NCBI RefSeq assembly: GCF_020595095.1 | Contig: NZ_JAJDOP010000003.1 | Location: 434,001 to 498,000, forward strand | Length of the DNA stretch: 64,000 nt | Source of the DNA: Microvirga rosea | GTDB taxonomy: Bacteria; Pseudomonadota; Alphaproteobacteria; Rhizobiales; Beijerinckiaceae | Direction of reading: 5' to 3' | In this document: positions 27,865-36,652 of the stretch, in pieces | Numbering within the stretch: position 1 is the first letter of the stretch | Layout: each line of letters begins with the position of its first letter | Made by a program: the position numbers and the translations under genes | The notes under the pieces: generated by a model | Seen by the model: only the letters and a program-made list of their open reading frames with translations | Told to the model about the DNA's origin: nothing | Databases searched by the model: none

Positions 27865-28614
27865 ATGAATTTCGCACTGCATGAACAGAGCCAGCACAAT
27901 CCCCTCCTCCAGAAGCTGGAGAGTATTTCTGTTCTGTCAGATGAGGAGAAGCAGGCGATCCTGCATTTGCCCATGAATGTCAGGGTACTCGAGGCCGACA
28001 CAGATATCGTCCGCGACGGAGACCGCCCATCCGATTGCTGCTTGATCCTCAGTGGCTTTATCTGTCGCTACAAGGTCCTGTCCGATGGCAGGCGGCAGAT
28101 CATGGGTTTCTACATCCCAGGTGACATCCCCGACCTGCAAAGCCTTCATCTCCAGGTAATAGACAACAGCGTTGGCACGCTCGTCAAAAGCAGCGTGGCC
28201 CTGATCCCGCACCAAAGCCTGAGGGATCTGTGGCAGCGCTATCCCAATCTTGGCGAGATCCTATGGCGTGACACCCTTATCGATGCTGCCATGTTCCGTG
28301 AATGGCTGATCGGTGTCGGGCGGCGATCGGCCTATCAACGTATCGCGCATCTGCTCTGTGAACTCCTGATGCGAATGAAGGCAGTCGGCCTCGCCAACGA
28401 GAGTGGTTGCGACCTACCCGTGACCCAGAGCGAGTTTGGGGACGCTCTCGGGCTCTCGACAGTTCACGTGAATCGCGTTCTTCAGGACCTGCGGAGGGAC
28501 GGCCTAATCGTTCTGCGGGGAAGCTCCCTGACCATCCCGGATTGGGAGGCTCTGCAGACTGCAGGCGACTTCGATCCCGCTTATCTTCACCTGATCAAGG
28601 AAGAGGCGCCCTGA
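27865..28614 (+). CDS. Crp/Fnr-family transcriptional regulator
   Basis: This protein of about 249 residues has a cyclic-nucleotide-binding-like domain (residues about 15-130; DGDRPSDCCLILSGFICRYK, GFYIPGDIPDLQS) and a C-terminal Crp winged helix-turn-helix (VTQSEFGDALGLSTVHVNRV, LQDLRRDGLIVLRG). The four-Cys Fnr iron-sulfur arrangement is absent, so it is not an oxygen-sensing Fnr. ATG 27865 follows a G-rich site; ATG 27841 is an alternative. Close relatives often occur beside HWE kinases and receiver proteins, as here. Confidence 0.88.
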   Translation: MNFALHEQSQHNPLLQKLESISVLSDEEKQAILHLPMNVRVLEADTDIVRDGDRPSDCCLILSGFICRYKVLSDGRRQIMGFYIPGDIPDLQSLHLQVIDNSVGTLVKSSVALIPHQSLRDLWQRYPNLGEILWRDTLIDAAMFREWLIGVGRRSAYQRIAHLLCELLMRMKAVGLANESGCDLPVTQSEFGDALGLSTVHVNRVLQDLRRDGLIVLRGSSLTIPDWEALQTAGDFDPAYLHLIKEEAP

Positions 28615-28706
28615 TCGGCAGGACGGATCCCTACGCTCCGTGGACCGGATGTCTGCCGGATGGTCTATTCCATGGGCCGTAGTCGGCCTGCGGCACCGTC
28701 ACGGCC

Positions 28707-29060
28707 TCAGGCCTGTATCGATCTCAGCGTGCTGGCCAATATCTCGCGGCTGACAGGCTTCTCAAGCCAGGGAGCGCCGCGCAGCTCGGGCGGGCCCTCG
28801 GCTTTGGGCGGCAGACCCGAATAGACCGTGAAGGGGATGCCCCGGTTCTTCAGTTCACGGGCAATCTGCAAGCTGGTCCCGTCCTTGATCATGATGTCGA
28901 GGATAGCGAGGTCGGGGCTGTTGTGCCCTAGCCATTCCAGCGCCTGCGCGCAGCTCGTGAACGGTCCCGCCACAGTGAATCCGGCTTCCTCCAGGGAGGC
29001 TTCCATGGACATGCCGATCAGAACCTGATCCTCAACGATCATGCAGCAGGGCTGAGCCAT
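28707..29060 (-). CDS. Single-domain response regulator
   Basis: A 117-residue receiver protein starting at ATG 29060. Acidic residues are in CMIVEDQVLIGMSME, the phospho-Asp in DLAILDIMIKDGTS, and the Lys in APWLEKPVSREIL; there is no output domain. The upstream frame to 29225 is rejected because its sequence runs through a terminator hairpin. No kinase is adjacent, but the CheB-CheR-kinase lies 1.4 kb away. An intrinsic-terminator-like hairpin sits 33 bases before the ATG and may attenuate it or end an upstream small RNA. Confidence 0.85.
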   Translation of the reverse strand: MAQPCCMIVEDQVLIGMSMEASLEEAGFTVAGPFTSCAQALEWLGHNSPDLAILDIMIKDGTSLQIARELKNRGIPFTVYSGLPPKAEGPPELRGAPWLEKPVSREILASTLRSIQA

Positions 29061-29092
29061 TATGGATGCTTTCCTGAATGCTGGAGTAGCCG

Positions 29093-29128
29093 AAAAAAAG
29101 CTCCGCTGGCGGAGAAAACCAGCGGAGC
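29093..29128 (-). terminator. Intrinsic terminator or attenuator upstream of the receiver gene
   Basis: On the minus strand, GGCTCCGCTGG...CCAGCGGAGC forms a perfect 10-bp stem (29100-29109 with 29119-29128, 9-base loop) followed by seven T. It stands just before the start codon of the receiver gene at 29060, not after any visible gene, so it either attenuates that gene or ends a small RNA transcribed from 29130-29440. Confidence 0.75.
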
Positions 29129-29457
29129 CTGGGTCGATGCAGAAGGGGGAGCAGCTACATCGCGAGTTGTTTTCGCCCGGAGACGACAATCGCTCACTCA
29201 CATAGGTAAAACCTAGCCACATCAAGCGCCTTCAGGATTGCCGGTTTTCCCAATCTTATGGAAAAACTCGATTGGAAGGCGCTTGCATGACCGGCTCATG
29301 TTTTCTGCAAGAATAGAACACGACAGGGATATCTGATGTGCGGGGCGTCGAGAAGGCCTCGCATGGAGGACGCTGAAAATAATCCCCCGCCCCTTGCAGC
29401 CGAGCTGAAACCAACATTCAGACGCACGATTGAACAATAATCCTAGTGCAGCCTAAA
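29129..29457 (-). other. Intergenic region, possible small-RNA locus
   Basis: No protein gene is evident. If the terminator at 29093-29128 serves a transcript, its body must lie here on the minus strand. The stretch 29241-29283 contains an imperfect inverted repeat (AAGCGCCTTC ... GAAGGCGCTT, 29224-29233 and 29275-29284) that could form an RNA stem. Confidence 0.35.
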
Positions 29458-29715
29458 ATGTTCGAACTCGTCATGCCATTCGATCCCTCGGGCTACCGGT
29501 TAGCCAATGCAGATCACTTTCGTGCCGAGGCCCGCAAGCTGCGGGAATTTGCCAAATGGTCGTGGTTGGAGGAACAGCGCCGGACGGTGCTGGAAAAGGC
29601 CGCACACCTTGAGGCTCTGGCCGCAGACGAAGAGCGTATGGCCCAGGCCCAGATGCAAGAGCCGCTGCATCGGGACCCGCAAGAGCCTCAAGAAGGCCAG
29701 GTCACCGACTCATAA
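29458..29715 (+). CDS. Small protein, unknown function
   Basis: An 85-residue protein from ATG 29458; GTG 29446 is an alternative start. It has a short hydrophobic N-terminal part, then FRAEARKLREFAKWSWLEEQ and a helical, Glu/Gln-rich tail. The composition (helix with conserved-looking Trp residues) is like small proteins widespread in Hyphomicrobiales, but no domain can be named. Downstream, 29782-29883 encodes a short open fragment (NDMFLIVDRFGTGYVARN...) without a recognisable gene. Confidence 0.5.
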   Translation: MFELVMPFDPSGYRLANADHFRAEARKLREFAKWSWLEEQRRTVLEKAAHLEALAADEERMAQAQMQEPLHRDPQEPQEGQVTDS

Positions 29716-29897
29716 TGCTCATCCGGATTTTGGCTGAAGCGAGTTCGACGAAAGCAAGGTAGTTTTTGCTTCGACGACAACGACATGTTCCTGATCGTTG
29801 ACCGGTTCGGCACCGGCTACGTCGCCAGGAATTCGGTTCGCCGGCGCTACGCTGATCCCGGAAAGTTCAACGGCTACGCCTGACGCGCCGAAGCCCC

Positions 29898-30212
29898 TTA
29901 CGCTTCAACGATTTCGCTGATCTGCACGATGGGCACGATGTCCGTATAGTTGGCGACGTCCGCGCGGATCTCCGCGGCGTGGGGACCGAACGCCTCCTGG
30001 AATGTCGCCAGGGTCGGCGAGTAGATGTGGCACGCTGCGACGAACTCGGGCGCGCTTCCAGGCTCGCGACCCGAAAGGCCCTTATCGATCTCGTAGCGCA
30101 GGCAGGCATCGCCGAGCCGCTCCTGGAGCAGTGGCATGTGGCGGGTGCGGTAGTAGTCGTGATCAAATTTCGACCCGGCATCGGCCGGATAGTAGACGCT
30201 GAACTTGATCAT
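29898..30212 (-). CDS. EthD-domain protein
   Basis: A 104-residue protein of the EthD/dimeric alpha-beta barrel type. The family pattern is clear: MIKFSVYYPADAGSKFDHDY then YRTRHMPLLQERLGD near the N-terminus, and a second beta-alpha half (EFVAACHIYSPTLATFQEAF). ATG 30212 is used, because the fold begins at this Met. EthD members are linked to ether degradation, but most are of unknown function. It is the last backbone gene before the island's left boundary. Confidence 0.85.
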   Translation of the reverse strand: MIKFSVYYPADAGSKFDHDYYRTRHMPLLQERLGDACLRYEIDKGLSGREPGSAPEFVAACHIYSPTLATFQEAFGPHAAEIRADVANYTDIVPIVQISEIVEA

Positions 30213-30424
30213 GGTCGGGCCCCTAGCCGATACGGAATCCATCGATGCAGTAGTTCGTCGTGGCTCATCCCAGTCAGCCCCACGCTCCATCCCACCCCGC
30301 GAACAAATCCTTGGGACTTCCTTGGGACTTTGCGCAGCCTAACGTGCGATTTCGCAGCCTTTTGCGGCCAAAACGAGAACGGCGCCCGAAGGTGCCGCTG
30401 TCGATTTTCCCTTGTACTTCAAAG
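30213..30424. other. Left flank of the island with a short tandem repeat
   Basis: No gene is seen. CTTGGGACTT occurs twice with one base between copies at about 30311-30331. Such short direct repeats resemble integrase arm sites and may mark an older element end next to the same tRNA (inference). Confidence 0.4.
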
Positions 30425-30479
30425 GGTTTAATGGTCGGAGCGAGAGGATTTGAACCTCCGACCCCTAGTCCCCCAGACT
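30425..30479 (-). repeat. Left attachment site (truncated tRNA-Pro 3' end)
   Basis: These 55 bases are identical to 54137-54191, covering the tRNA-Pro sequence from the CCA end to the anticodon arm, after which the two sequences diverge (G versus A at the next base). The fragment cannot fold as a tRNA. It marks the far boundary of the integrated island. Confidence 0.92.
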
Positions 30480-30592
30480 GATTCTTCGATATCTTGGGGC
30501 GTCCGCGGAGATCTCTTAATTTCCAGAAACTCTTACTGCGCCTCAGTTCTGATCCACTCCGATCCTTGGTAATCTCCCAATCTCCTGCACTT

Positions 30593-30614
30593 GGTGCCGT
30601 CATGGTGCCGTCAC
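30593..30614 (+). repeat. Left arm-type site of the island integrase
   Basis: The 22-base sequence is two copies of GGTGCCGTCA(T/C) in tandem. The right end carries the same 22 bases with one mismatch at 54056-54077, in the same orientation. The position just inside both attachment sites fits arm-type integrase or excisionase binding (inference). Confidence 0.6.
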
Positions 30615-30643
30615 AGGTCGGGATCTCAAACCGGGATGGACCG

Positions 30644-31936
30644 ATGTCGAAGATCAGGATTTCGAAACGCACCATCGATGCACTGCTGCCCAGGGACAAA
30701 CCCTATGTCGCCTACGACGAGGGTCTGACAGGCTTCGGGGTACGCGTCATGCCGTCCGGGACAAAGACCTATATCGTCGAGTATAGACCGGGCAGTGGTG
30801 GACGCGGGATCCGCAGCGTCCGGCTTTCCCTCGGGCCCCACGGCATACTGACGCCCGAGGAGGCACGAAAACTCGCTCGCGACCGGCTCGCTGATGTGCG
30901 GTTGGGCAACGATCCGGCCGCAAAACGCCGCTTGGAACGGGCCACCCTGACTCTTGCGGAAGTCGCAAACCTGTGGATGGCGGAGGCCGTCACACCCAAG
31001 CTCGCGGCCGGTACAGCCGCGCTCTATCGCCTCTACCTGGACAAGCATATTCTCCCCGCACTGGGGTCACGCAAGATTAATGTCGTCACCAGCGCCGAGG
31101 TCGACAGATTACACGCCGGCCTCGGGAAAGCGAACAAACGGGCCACCGCGAACCGTATCTTGGCGACCTTATCAGGGCTATTTTCGTTCGCTGCGAAGCG
31201 CCACCTCGTGCCGGCTGGCTTCTCGAACCCCACACGGGGCATCGAAAAATTCGGGGAAGAGAGTCGAGAGCGCTATCTCACAACCGATGAACTGCAGCGA
31301 CTTGGTGGCATCTTGCGTACGGCCGAAACGGTCGGGCTGTCCTGGGAACCGGATCCGGACAGGCCTACAGCCAAGCATGCTCCGAAGGAGGCAAACCGGC
31401 GGGAGGTCTACTCCCCTCACGTCACCGGAGCAGTTCGTCTGCTGCTGTTCACGGGCTGCCGCCTTCGCGAAATCCTCCACCTCCGGTGGACCGAGGTCGA
31501 TTTCGAGCGTGGCCTCCTGTTCCTGCCAACCTCGAAGACCGGCCGCAAGACCGTTGTCCTCAACGCTCCAGCTCTCGCGGTGCTGAGCGCGCTTCCCCGA
31601 GCTGGCTCCTATGTCATCGCAAGTTCCGATCCCGCAAAGCCCCGGCGCGACCTCAAGCGACCGTGGGCCGCCATCACCCGCGCGGCTGGACTGCCAGGTC
31701 TAAGGCTTCACGATCTCCGGCACTCGTTCGCCAGTGTCGGTGCCGGCGGTGGTCTGGGGCTGCCCATCGTCGGCAAGCTCCTTGGTCATGCGCAGGTGTC
31801 CACGACGCAGCGCTACGCCCATGTCGATGCCGATCCCTTGCGGCGCGCTTCGGAGCGCATCGGGACTACGATAGCCGCAGCGCTCGATGGAACGCCATCA
31901 GCTGATGTGGTTCCATTCGAAAAGGCGAAAGCGTGA
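30644..31936 (+). CDS. Tyrosine integrase, P4 type
   Basis: This 430-residue site-specific recombinase starts at ATG 30644, where the DUF4102-like arm-binding domain begins (KIRISKRTIDALLPRDK, TGFGVRVMPSGTKTYIV). A core-binding domain follows (residues about 100-190). The catalytic domain shows the Arg in LLFTGCRLREILHLRW, His-x-x-Arg in LRLHDLRHSFAS, the later His in KLLGHAQVSTTQRYAHVD, and the nucleophile Tyr in TQRYAH. It lies 165 bases inside the left attachment site and should catalyse integration into and excision from tRNA-Pro. Its stop overlaps the next gene's GTG start by 4 bases. Confidence 0.93.
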   Translation: MSKIRISKRTIDALLPRDKPYVAYDEGLTGFGVRVMPSGTKTYIVEYRPGSGGRGIRSVRLSLGPHGILTPEEARKLARDRLADVRLGNDPAAKRRLERATLTLAEVANLWMAEAVTPKLAAGTAALYRLYLDKHILPALGSRKINVVTSAEVDRLHAGLGKANKRATANRILATLSGLFSFAAKRHLVPAGFSNPTRGIEKFGEESRERYLTTDELQRLGGILRTAETVGLSWEPDPDRPTAKHAPKEANRREVYSPHVTGAVRLLLFTGCRLREILHLRWTEVDFERGLLFLPTSKTGRKTVVLNAPALAVLSALPRAGSYVIASSDPAKPRRDLKRPWAAITRAAGLPGLRLHDLRHSFASVGAGGGLGLPIVGKLLGHAQVSTTQRYAHVDADPLRRASERIGTTIAAALDGTPSADVVPFEKAKA

Positions 31937-32742
31937 TTACGCGCCGAGAACGATTCGACCGTCTTGAGGTCGAAACCCTGGCACTAATGGAACGTGAAAG
32001 AGTCCAGGCGCGGGATGGTGATTTGGCAGACGTAGCGTATCCGCACTTTCCGATGCGGGCAGAACGGTCCATCAACCATGTAGCGCTGGGAGCTGACGCG
32101 TTCATCTGTCACGAGATTCGAGATAGTATGATCACAATCTGGCGTCGTGCCGGACGCACCAATTCCTTTTCCATCGAATTTGGGCACGGTGCTCCGACGT
32201 CCGCCTGCCTGGACCGCCTTGCGGCTGCCATAGCTGATCGAAACCCCTGGCGATACCAGAAGGCGTGGGATGGGATCAGCCGGGGGGAGCAGCGCGAAAT
32301 TCGCAAACACATTGCGCTCAGGTGGCGGTTGCGCTGCGGTGACATTGAGGAGCCTCACTTCCTGTCTCCGCTTTACCGGATCATCGAGCGGTTCCGGCCT
32401 GAAGACGATGCTTTCTGGAGTGTCGCCCTTGAGGTCATTCAACGGAGGAAACGCGCGGCATCCTCGCGTCGCCGACCAAGGAACCAGCTCGGAGATTCTG
32501 TCGCACTCGCGCTCGCCCAGATGTGGTCTTGTCTGGCAGGGCGGCCGATCGTCGTCCCACACGCTGGCAACGGGACCTCTGAACTGACCGGCTCCATGAT
32601 GGCCTTCATTCGCGATGCGGCGCAGGTTTATCCCGAGGCGAGGATCAGTTTCCACAGTACGTCGGCCTGGGCGCGCATTCTCCGACCCGAGTTGTTGCGA
32701 AAATCCGGTATTTCTGAAATGCCTGACGACATTCCGTGGTAA
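31933..32742 (+). CDS. Island protein, unknown function
   Basis: A 269-residue protein whose GTG start overlaps the integrase stop (GTGA, 31933-31936), so it is coupled to the integrase. It is mostly hydrophilic and helical; there is no signal peptide or membrane segment. I see no named domain. Distinct stretches are RRKRAASSRRRPRNQLGDSV and GNGTSELTGSMMAFIRDAAQ. Genes in this position after P4-type integrases often have accessory roles, but none can be assigned. Confidence 0.65.
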   Translation: MITRRERFDRLEVETLALMERERVQARDGDLADVAYPHFPMRAERSINHVALGADAFICHEIRDSMITIWRRAGRTNSFSIEFGHGAPTSACLDRLAAAIADRNPWRYQKAWDGISRGEQREIRKHIALRWRLRCGDIEEPHFLSPLYRIIERFRPEDDAFWSVALEVIQRRKRAASSRRRPRNQLGDSVALALAQMWSCLAGRPIVVPHAGNGTSELTGSMMAFIRDAAQVYPEARISFHSTSAWARILRPELLRKSGISEMPDDIPW

Positions 32743-32828
32743 AATCTGGATAATTCAGAAGCGGACACAACGTGGGCATTGAGAGAACATCAGACCACCC
32801 CAGAGAAACTGAGACGTGGTGAAAGATA

Positions 32829-33038
32829 ATGGCTCAACCCACTGAAATCCTGACCGAACGCGAGGCAGCAGCATATCTCAAGCTGTCTACGAAAAGCCTC
32901 GCAAACGGGCGCGTCTACGGTACTGGCCCTGAGTTCGTCAAACTTGGACGGGCCGTCAGGTACGAACGTGCGGCGCTCGACCGCTGGATTGCGCGAGGCC
33001 GCCGGCGCTCGACATCCGACGCTACCCAAACAGCGTAA
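32829..33038 (+). CDS. Excisionase-like MerR/HTH_17 DNA-binding protein
   Basis: This 69-residue protein has the HTH_17/AlpA-type winged helix: ILTEREAAAYLKLSTKSLAN then GTGPEFVKLGRAVRYERAAL and DRWIARGRRRS. Such small proteins act as excisionases or as activators of island excision. Its place next to the integrase supports that role (inference). The start at 32829 has only a weak ribosome-binding site. Confidence 0.8.
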   Translation: MAQPTEILTEREAAAYLKLSTKSLANGRVYGTGPEFVKLGRAVRYERAALDRWIARGRRRSTSDATQTA

Positions 33039-33209
33039 GGCCACCGAACAGGCTCTTGAACCTTATACTTGAGCTCTCCCAGCGCATCACCGCTGGGGGG
33101 CCTCGCCAAGGCCAGAAGCGCCTCACTCCAAACATGCGCTCGGTACGCCGAGCAACGTGCCATTCACACTGCCGTACGCCTTGGCGTTGGCAAAGAAAGG
33201 ACTACGGCC

Positions 33210-33452
33210 ATGAAAGACGATTTGAAGCACACCGTTGCGGCTTTGGTTGAGGCTCAGAAGCTGATCGAAGCCATGTCTGTCGATCAGCGTATGGCGCTCG
33301 GAGAAGCGCTCGCAAGTGAGCTCCGTCAAGCGAACATGCTGCAGCGTTTTGAACTCAGAACGACGCGAAAATTTGGCTGGGCAATCGAGGCGCACCCGAT
33401 GGATCTGCGCGTCGACACTTCATGCCGCTTTGATGACGACGTACCGTTCTAG
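33210..33452 (+). CDS. Small island protein, unknown function
   Basis: An 80-residue protein starting at ATG 33210 with AAAGGAC upstream. The N-terminal half is a helix (VAALVEAQKLIEAMSVDQRM), and the C-terminal half is short and mixed (RKFGWAIEAHPMDLRVDTSC). Its stop codon TAG lies within the ribosome-binding site of the next gene (AGGAGG), so both are co-expressed. No domain is recognised. Confidence 0.55.
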   Translation: MKDDLKHTVAALVEAQKLIEAMSVDQRMALGEALASELRQANMLQRFELRTTRKFGWAIEAHPMDLRVDTSCRFDDDVPF

Positions 33453-33461
33453 GAGGTTCTA

Positions 33462-34526
33462 ATGCAACCCGCTTTGATGCGGGCGTTAGGATCAACAGAG
33501 GAACAAAAAGAAGCCTCCCAAGCAGCGAACTTAGAAGGCTTCAAGAAGTCAGATAGTGCAACGACTTCATACCTCATGAGCGGCGGTGACACAACCGCCG
33601 TTCGAGATCCTGCGGCCCGAAGGTCTAGATCAAACCCATCAAGGAAGATCACGGTGAGGCGGCAAGCCTCTCACCGACTTGCCGAACTCTATCGGCTGTC
33701 GGCGCTCTACCGCCTGAACGGAAGCCGAATGGACGCTGGCGTATGGGCCTTTGTCCTTGCGGCAACCCTCGGCGCCGGAAAACCGGCCCGGGTACCGATA
33801 GGCCGGGGACACCGTGAGTTCCGCTGGCCGGGGCTGACGCTCGAAACCCTAACCAAGGCGATCGAACGCTGTGGGCTTAGTGGCTTTACGGACGACGAGT
33901 TGGTCGCGCTTATCCGGAAGGTCAAGCAATGGCAGTCCGTGAACGGCGTACGGTTAATCGGCATGAAGCGCTTGGGCGAGATGCTGAACCTCTCGGCTGC
34001 CGAGCGGGAGGTGTGTAAAATACGGAGCATCGATGCGGTCGACGAACCCTGTGCGGAGCGACGCATACGCCTCGCGGAAGCCCGGAAAGCGAGAGACAGA
34101 GAGGCGAAGAAAGCCAATCGCAAGTGCAAGCCGCGTGTGGTCTACGAGGCACAGTCTCTGATGGCGAAACAGCCATGGGTCGCTGCCGGCATCAGTCGCG
34201 CCACGTGGTATCGCTGGCGTAAGGACAGACGTGAGACAGGTGTGTCGACGCACCAAATATATTCTCTTCTACAACATCAACGGACACACTTGTCTCAAGA
34301 GCTTCGATGCTCAAGTCCAGCGGGTCCAGCGAGAACTGGCGACGCCATCCTCACTGCCGTCGCTGGCGTGCCTTCGGCACAGGGGCTGCCGGGGACGCGT
34401 GTCGACCTCGAACTCTCGCTTGCTGGTCGAGTCCAAGCGGATTTCGGGCGCTGCTTTCTACTCAAAAGACAGGCGTGGTCGCATGTGAGCCTGTGGCTGA
34501 ACCCGAAGGGCGGCCGCCATGGATGA
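33462..34526 (+). CDS. Island protein with possible helix-turn-helix, unknown function
   Basis: A 354-residue protein with a perfect AGGAGG site before ATG 33462. A basic middle part (residues about 60-200) is followed by KPRVVYEAQSLMAKQPWVAA and GISRATWYRWRKDRRETGVS, a compact helix-turn-helix-like signature seen in many unnamed proteins on alphaproteobacterial mobile elements. The C-terminal 100 residues look less conserved and Ser/Leu-rich, so the reading frame there may be altered by a frameshift. It overlaps the topoisomerase-like gene by 8 bases. Confidence 0.6.
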   Translation: MQPALMRALGSTEEQKEASQAANLEGFKKSDSATTSYLMSGGDTTAVRDPAARRSRSNPSRKITVRRQASHRLAELYRLSALYRLNGSRMDAGVWAFVLAATLGAGKPARVPIGRGHREFRWPGLTLETLTKAIERCGLSGFTDDELVALIRKVKQWQSVNGVRLIGMKRLGEMLNLSAAEREVCKIRSIDAVDEPCAERRIRLAEARKARDREAKKANRKCKPRVVYEAQSLMAKQPWVAAGISRATWYRWRKDRRETGVSTHQIYSLLQHQRTHLSQELRCSSPAGPARTGDAILTAVAGVPSAQGLPGTRVDLELSLAGRVQADFGRCFLLKRQAWSHVSLWLNPKGGRHG

Positions 34527-36609
34527 GCCAAGCCGCCTGCCATCATTGACTTTGAAAAATGACCCGGATTGGCAGGGGCATTCAGCAAGCTTACCGGTCG
34601 ATTCACAACAGTCCGAATTTCAATTCGAGCGTGAAGACTGGGTTCTCTTCCGGTCCGTCGGTACTCTGTCCCAGAAGGCTGGAGTGCCGCGGCAGAAGCT
34701 CAGGCGCCTGGTCCTGAAAGAGCTTGTCGACAATGCCCTCGATGCAGGGGGTGCTGTTGTCGCCTTTGCTATGGATGATCGGGGACGCCACATCGTCGGC
34801 GACTGCGGCAACTGCAACCGCTTTGTCGTCCACGATACCGGACACGGGCTGCGAGGCAGCCCAGATGAAATTGCCCGTCTCTTCAGCATCCGACGGCCGC
34901 TGGTCTCGTCGAAGCTGTAGCGGATGCCGATCCGCGGCGCCATGGGCAATGGCCTGCGGGTGGTCGCCGGGGCGGTGGCTGCCTCAAACGGGAGTCTGCG
35001 GATCTGGACGCGCAATCAGCTGCTCGTCCTAGACGCCTCGCGATGATGGTACCACGGCCGTCGAAGCCCGCAGCATCGACTTTCCGACTGGCACCAGGAT
35101 CGAGATTTCCTTTGGTCCGGATCTACCTCTCGATCGTGACACTCTGTCATGGGCGGACGCAGCCATCCGCATGGCCTCTGGCGGACCCGGCTATGGGGGA
35201 AACCGTCGCCCTGGTGGTATGATGCCGATCATTTCTTCGAGCTGCTCCAAGCCGCCGGCACTCGTCCGATCCGCGACCTTGTCGCAAGTCTTGATGGCTG
35301 TAGCGGGGCCAAGGCTGGTAAGATCGCGGCGGCATTCAAGGCCACGGCCTGCAATGCCGTGAGCCGCAGCGAGGCAGCCAAACTCCTCTCGTCCGCACGG
35401 GCCGCGGCGCGACCGGTTAGACCCGAGCGCCTCGGTGCTGTCGGACGGCTCGACAGCCTTCCTCCGTCATATGCCTGCCTGTATGGAGAGTTCCGGGCCG
35501 GCCGTGATCCCAAGGCGCAGGTGCCTTTCTCAGTGGAGGCCTGGTGCCATGCCGATCAACGATTGGACGATGAGTCAAGCATCCAGATTCGTGCAAACCG
35601 GACCCCTGTTACGGGCCAGGTGAATGCCTACAGCAGGAAGGATGGCTTGGTATTCCACGGCTGCGGTCTGCGCCACCGCATCCGCGTGCCGAAGGGCCGC
35701 TTCGACTTCGTCCTGAATATCACCACGCCCTTCTGCCCCATCACGACAGACGGAAAGGAGCCGGATCTCGAGCCGTTCGTGGAGCAGATTGCCGCGGCCA
35801 TCAATCGCGTTGCTCGCAGGGCTCGACGCGTGCTCCCCAAAACCGCTCAATCGCTCTGCGAAGGCCTTACGCAGAAGGCGATCATCCTTTGCCGACTGGA
35901 GGAAGGAGTGGCGAAGGCGAGCGGCAATGGAGCTTATCGCTTCAACCAGCGTCAACTGTTCTACGTCCTGCGGCCCTTCGTCATCGCGGCGCTTGGAACC
36001 GAGCCGTCCTGGGACAACTTCTGCCGCATCATCACCGAGTATGAGGAACAGCATGGGGATATCCGGGGCATGTACCGCGACCCGCGCGGAACCCTGTACC
36101 ATCCCCACATTCGCGGGGATATTTCATTGGGGACCCTTGCGGTTGAGCAATACTGCCGACCCGCGTGGACCTTCAACAAGGTCCTTTACATCGAGAAAGA
36201 GGGCTTCTTCGAGGCGTTGAAGGAGGCGCGCTGGCCTGAACGCCACGACTGCGCGCTCGTAACCAGCAAGGGGTTCAGCACCCGCGCTGTTCGCGACCTG
36301 CTCGACCTGCTCGCTAGTGGTGAGGAGCCGGTCACGGTTTTCTGTGTCCATGATGCGGACGCCTTCGGCACCATGATCTATCAGACCCTGCAGCAGGAGA
36401 CAAAGGCTCGCCCCGAGCGACCGTTTCGGATCATAAATCTCGGCCTTGAGCCGTGGGAGGCAATCCGCATCGGGCTAGAGATCGAGACCATCAAGGACCA
36501 TGGCTCAATAACCATCCTGCCAAGTTTTGGCGCAACTATGTGGACGAGATCGCCGCAACACTGGCAAATCAATCAGGCTCGAAGTGAGAGAACTTTCAGC
36601 GTCGGATGA
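34519..36609 (+). pseudogene. Topoisomerase VI/VIII-like fused B-A protein, inactivated
   Basis: Frames joined across lesions encode a GHKL ATPase (VLKELVDNALDAGGAVVAFA is the N-box; VVHDTGHGLRGSPDEIARLF is the G1 region), then a Topo VI A/Spo11-like part: a winged-helix with a candidate catalytic Tyr (YRFNQRQLFYVLRPFVIAAL) and a Toprim domain (KVLYIEKEGFFEAL with Glu; VFCVHDADAFGTMIYQTLQ with Asp-x-Asp). The order B then A in one gene matches Topo VIII-type type IIB topoisomerases of mobile elements. Lesions: an in-frame TAG at 34918-34920 where TGG (Trp) is expected; a +1 shift near 35038; a -1 shift in a G run near 35190 that restores the frame. The C-terminus after about 36500 also looks truncated. 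Confidence 0.82.
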
Positions 36610-36652
36610 GGCGTTCTGCAGCCTTCGCAGAGATGGAACAATCGCTTGAACA

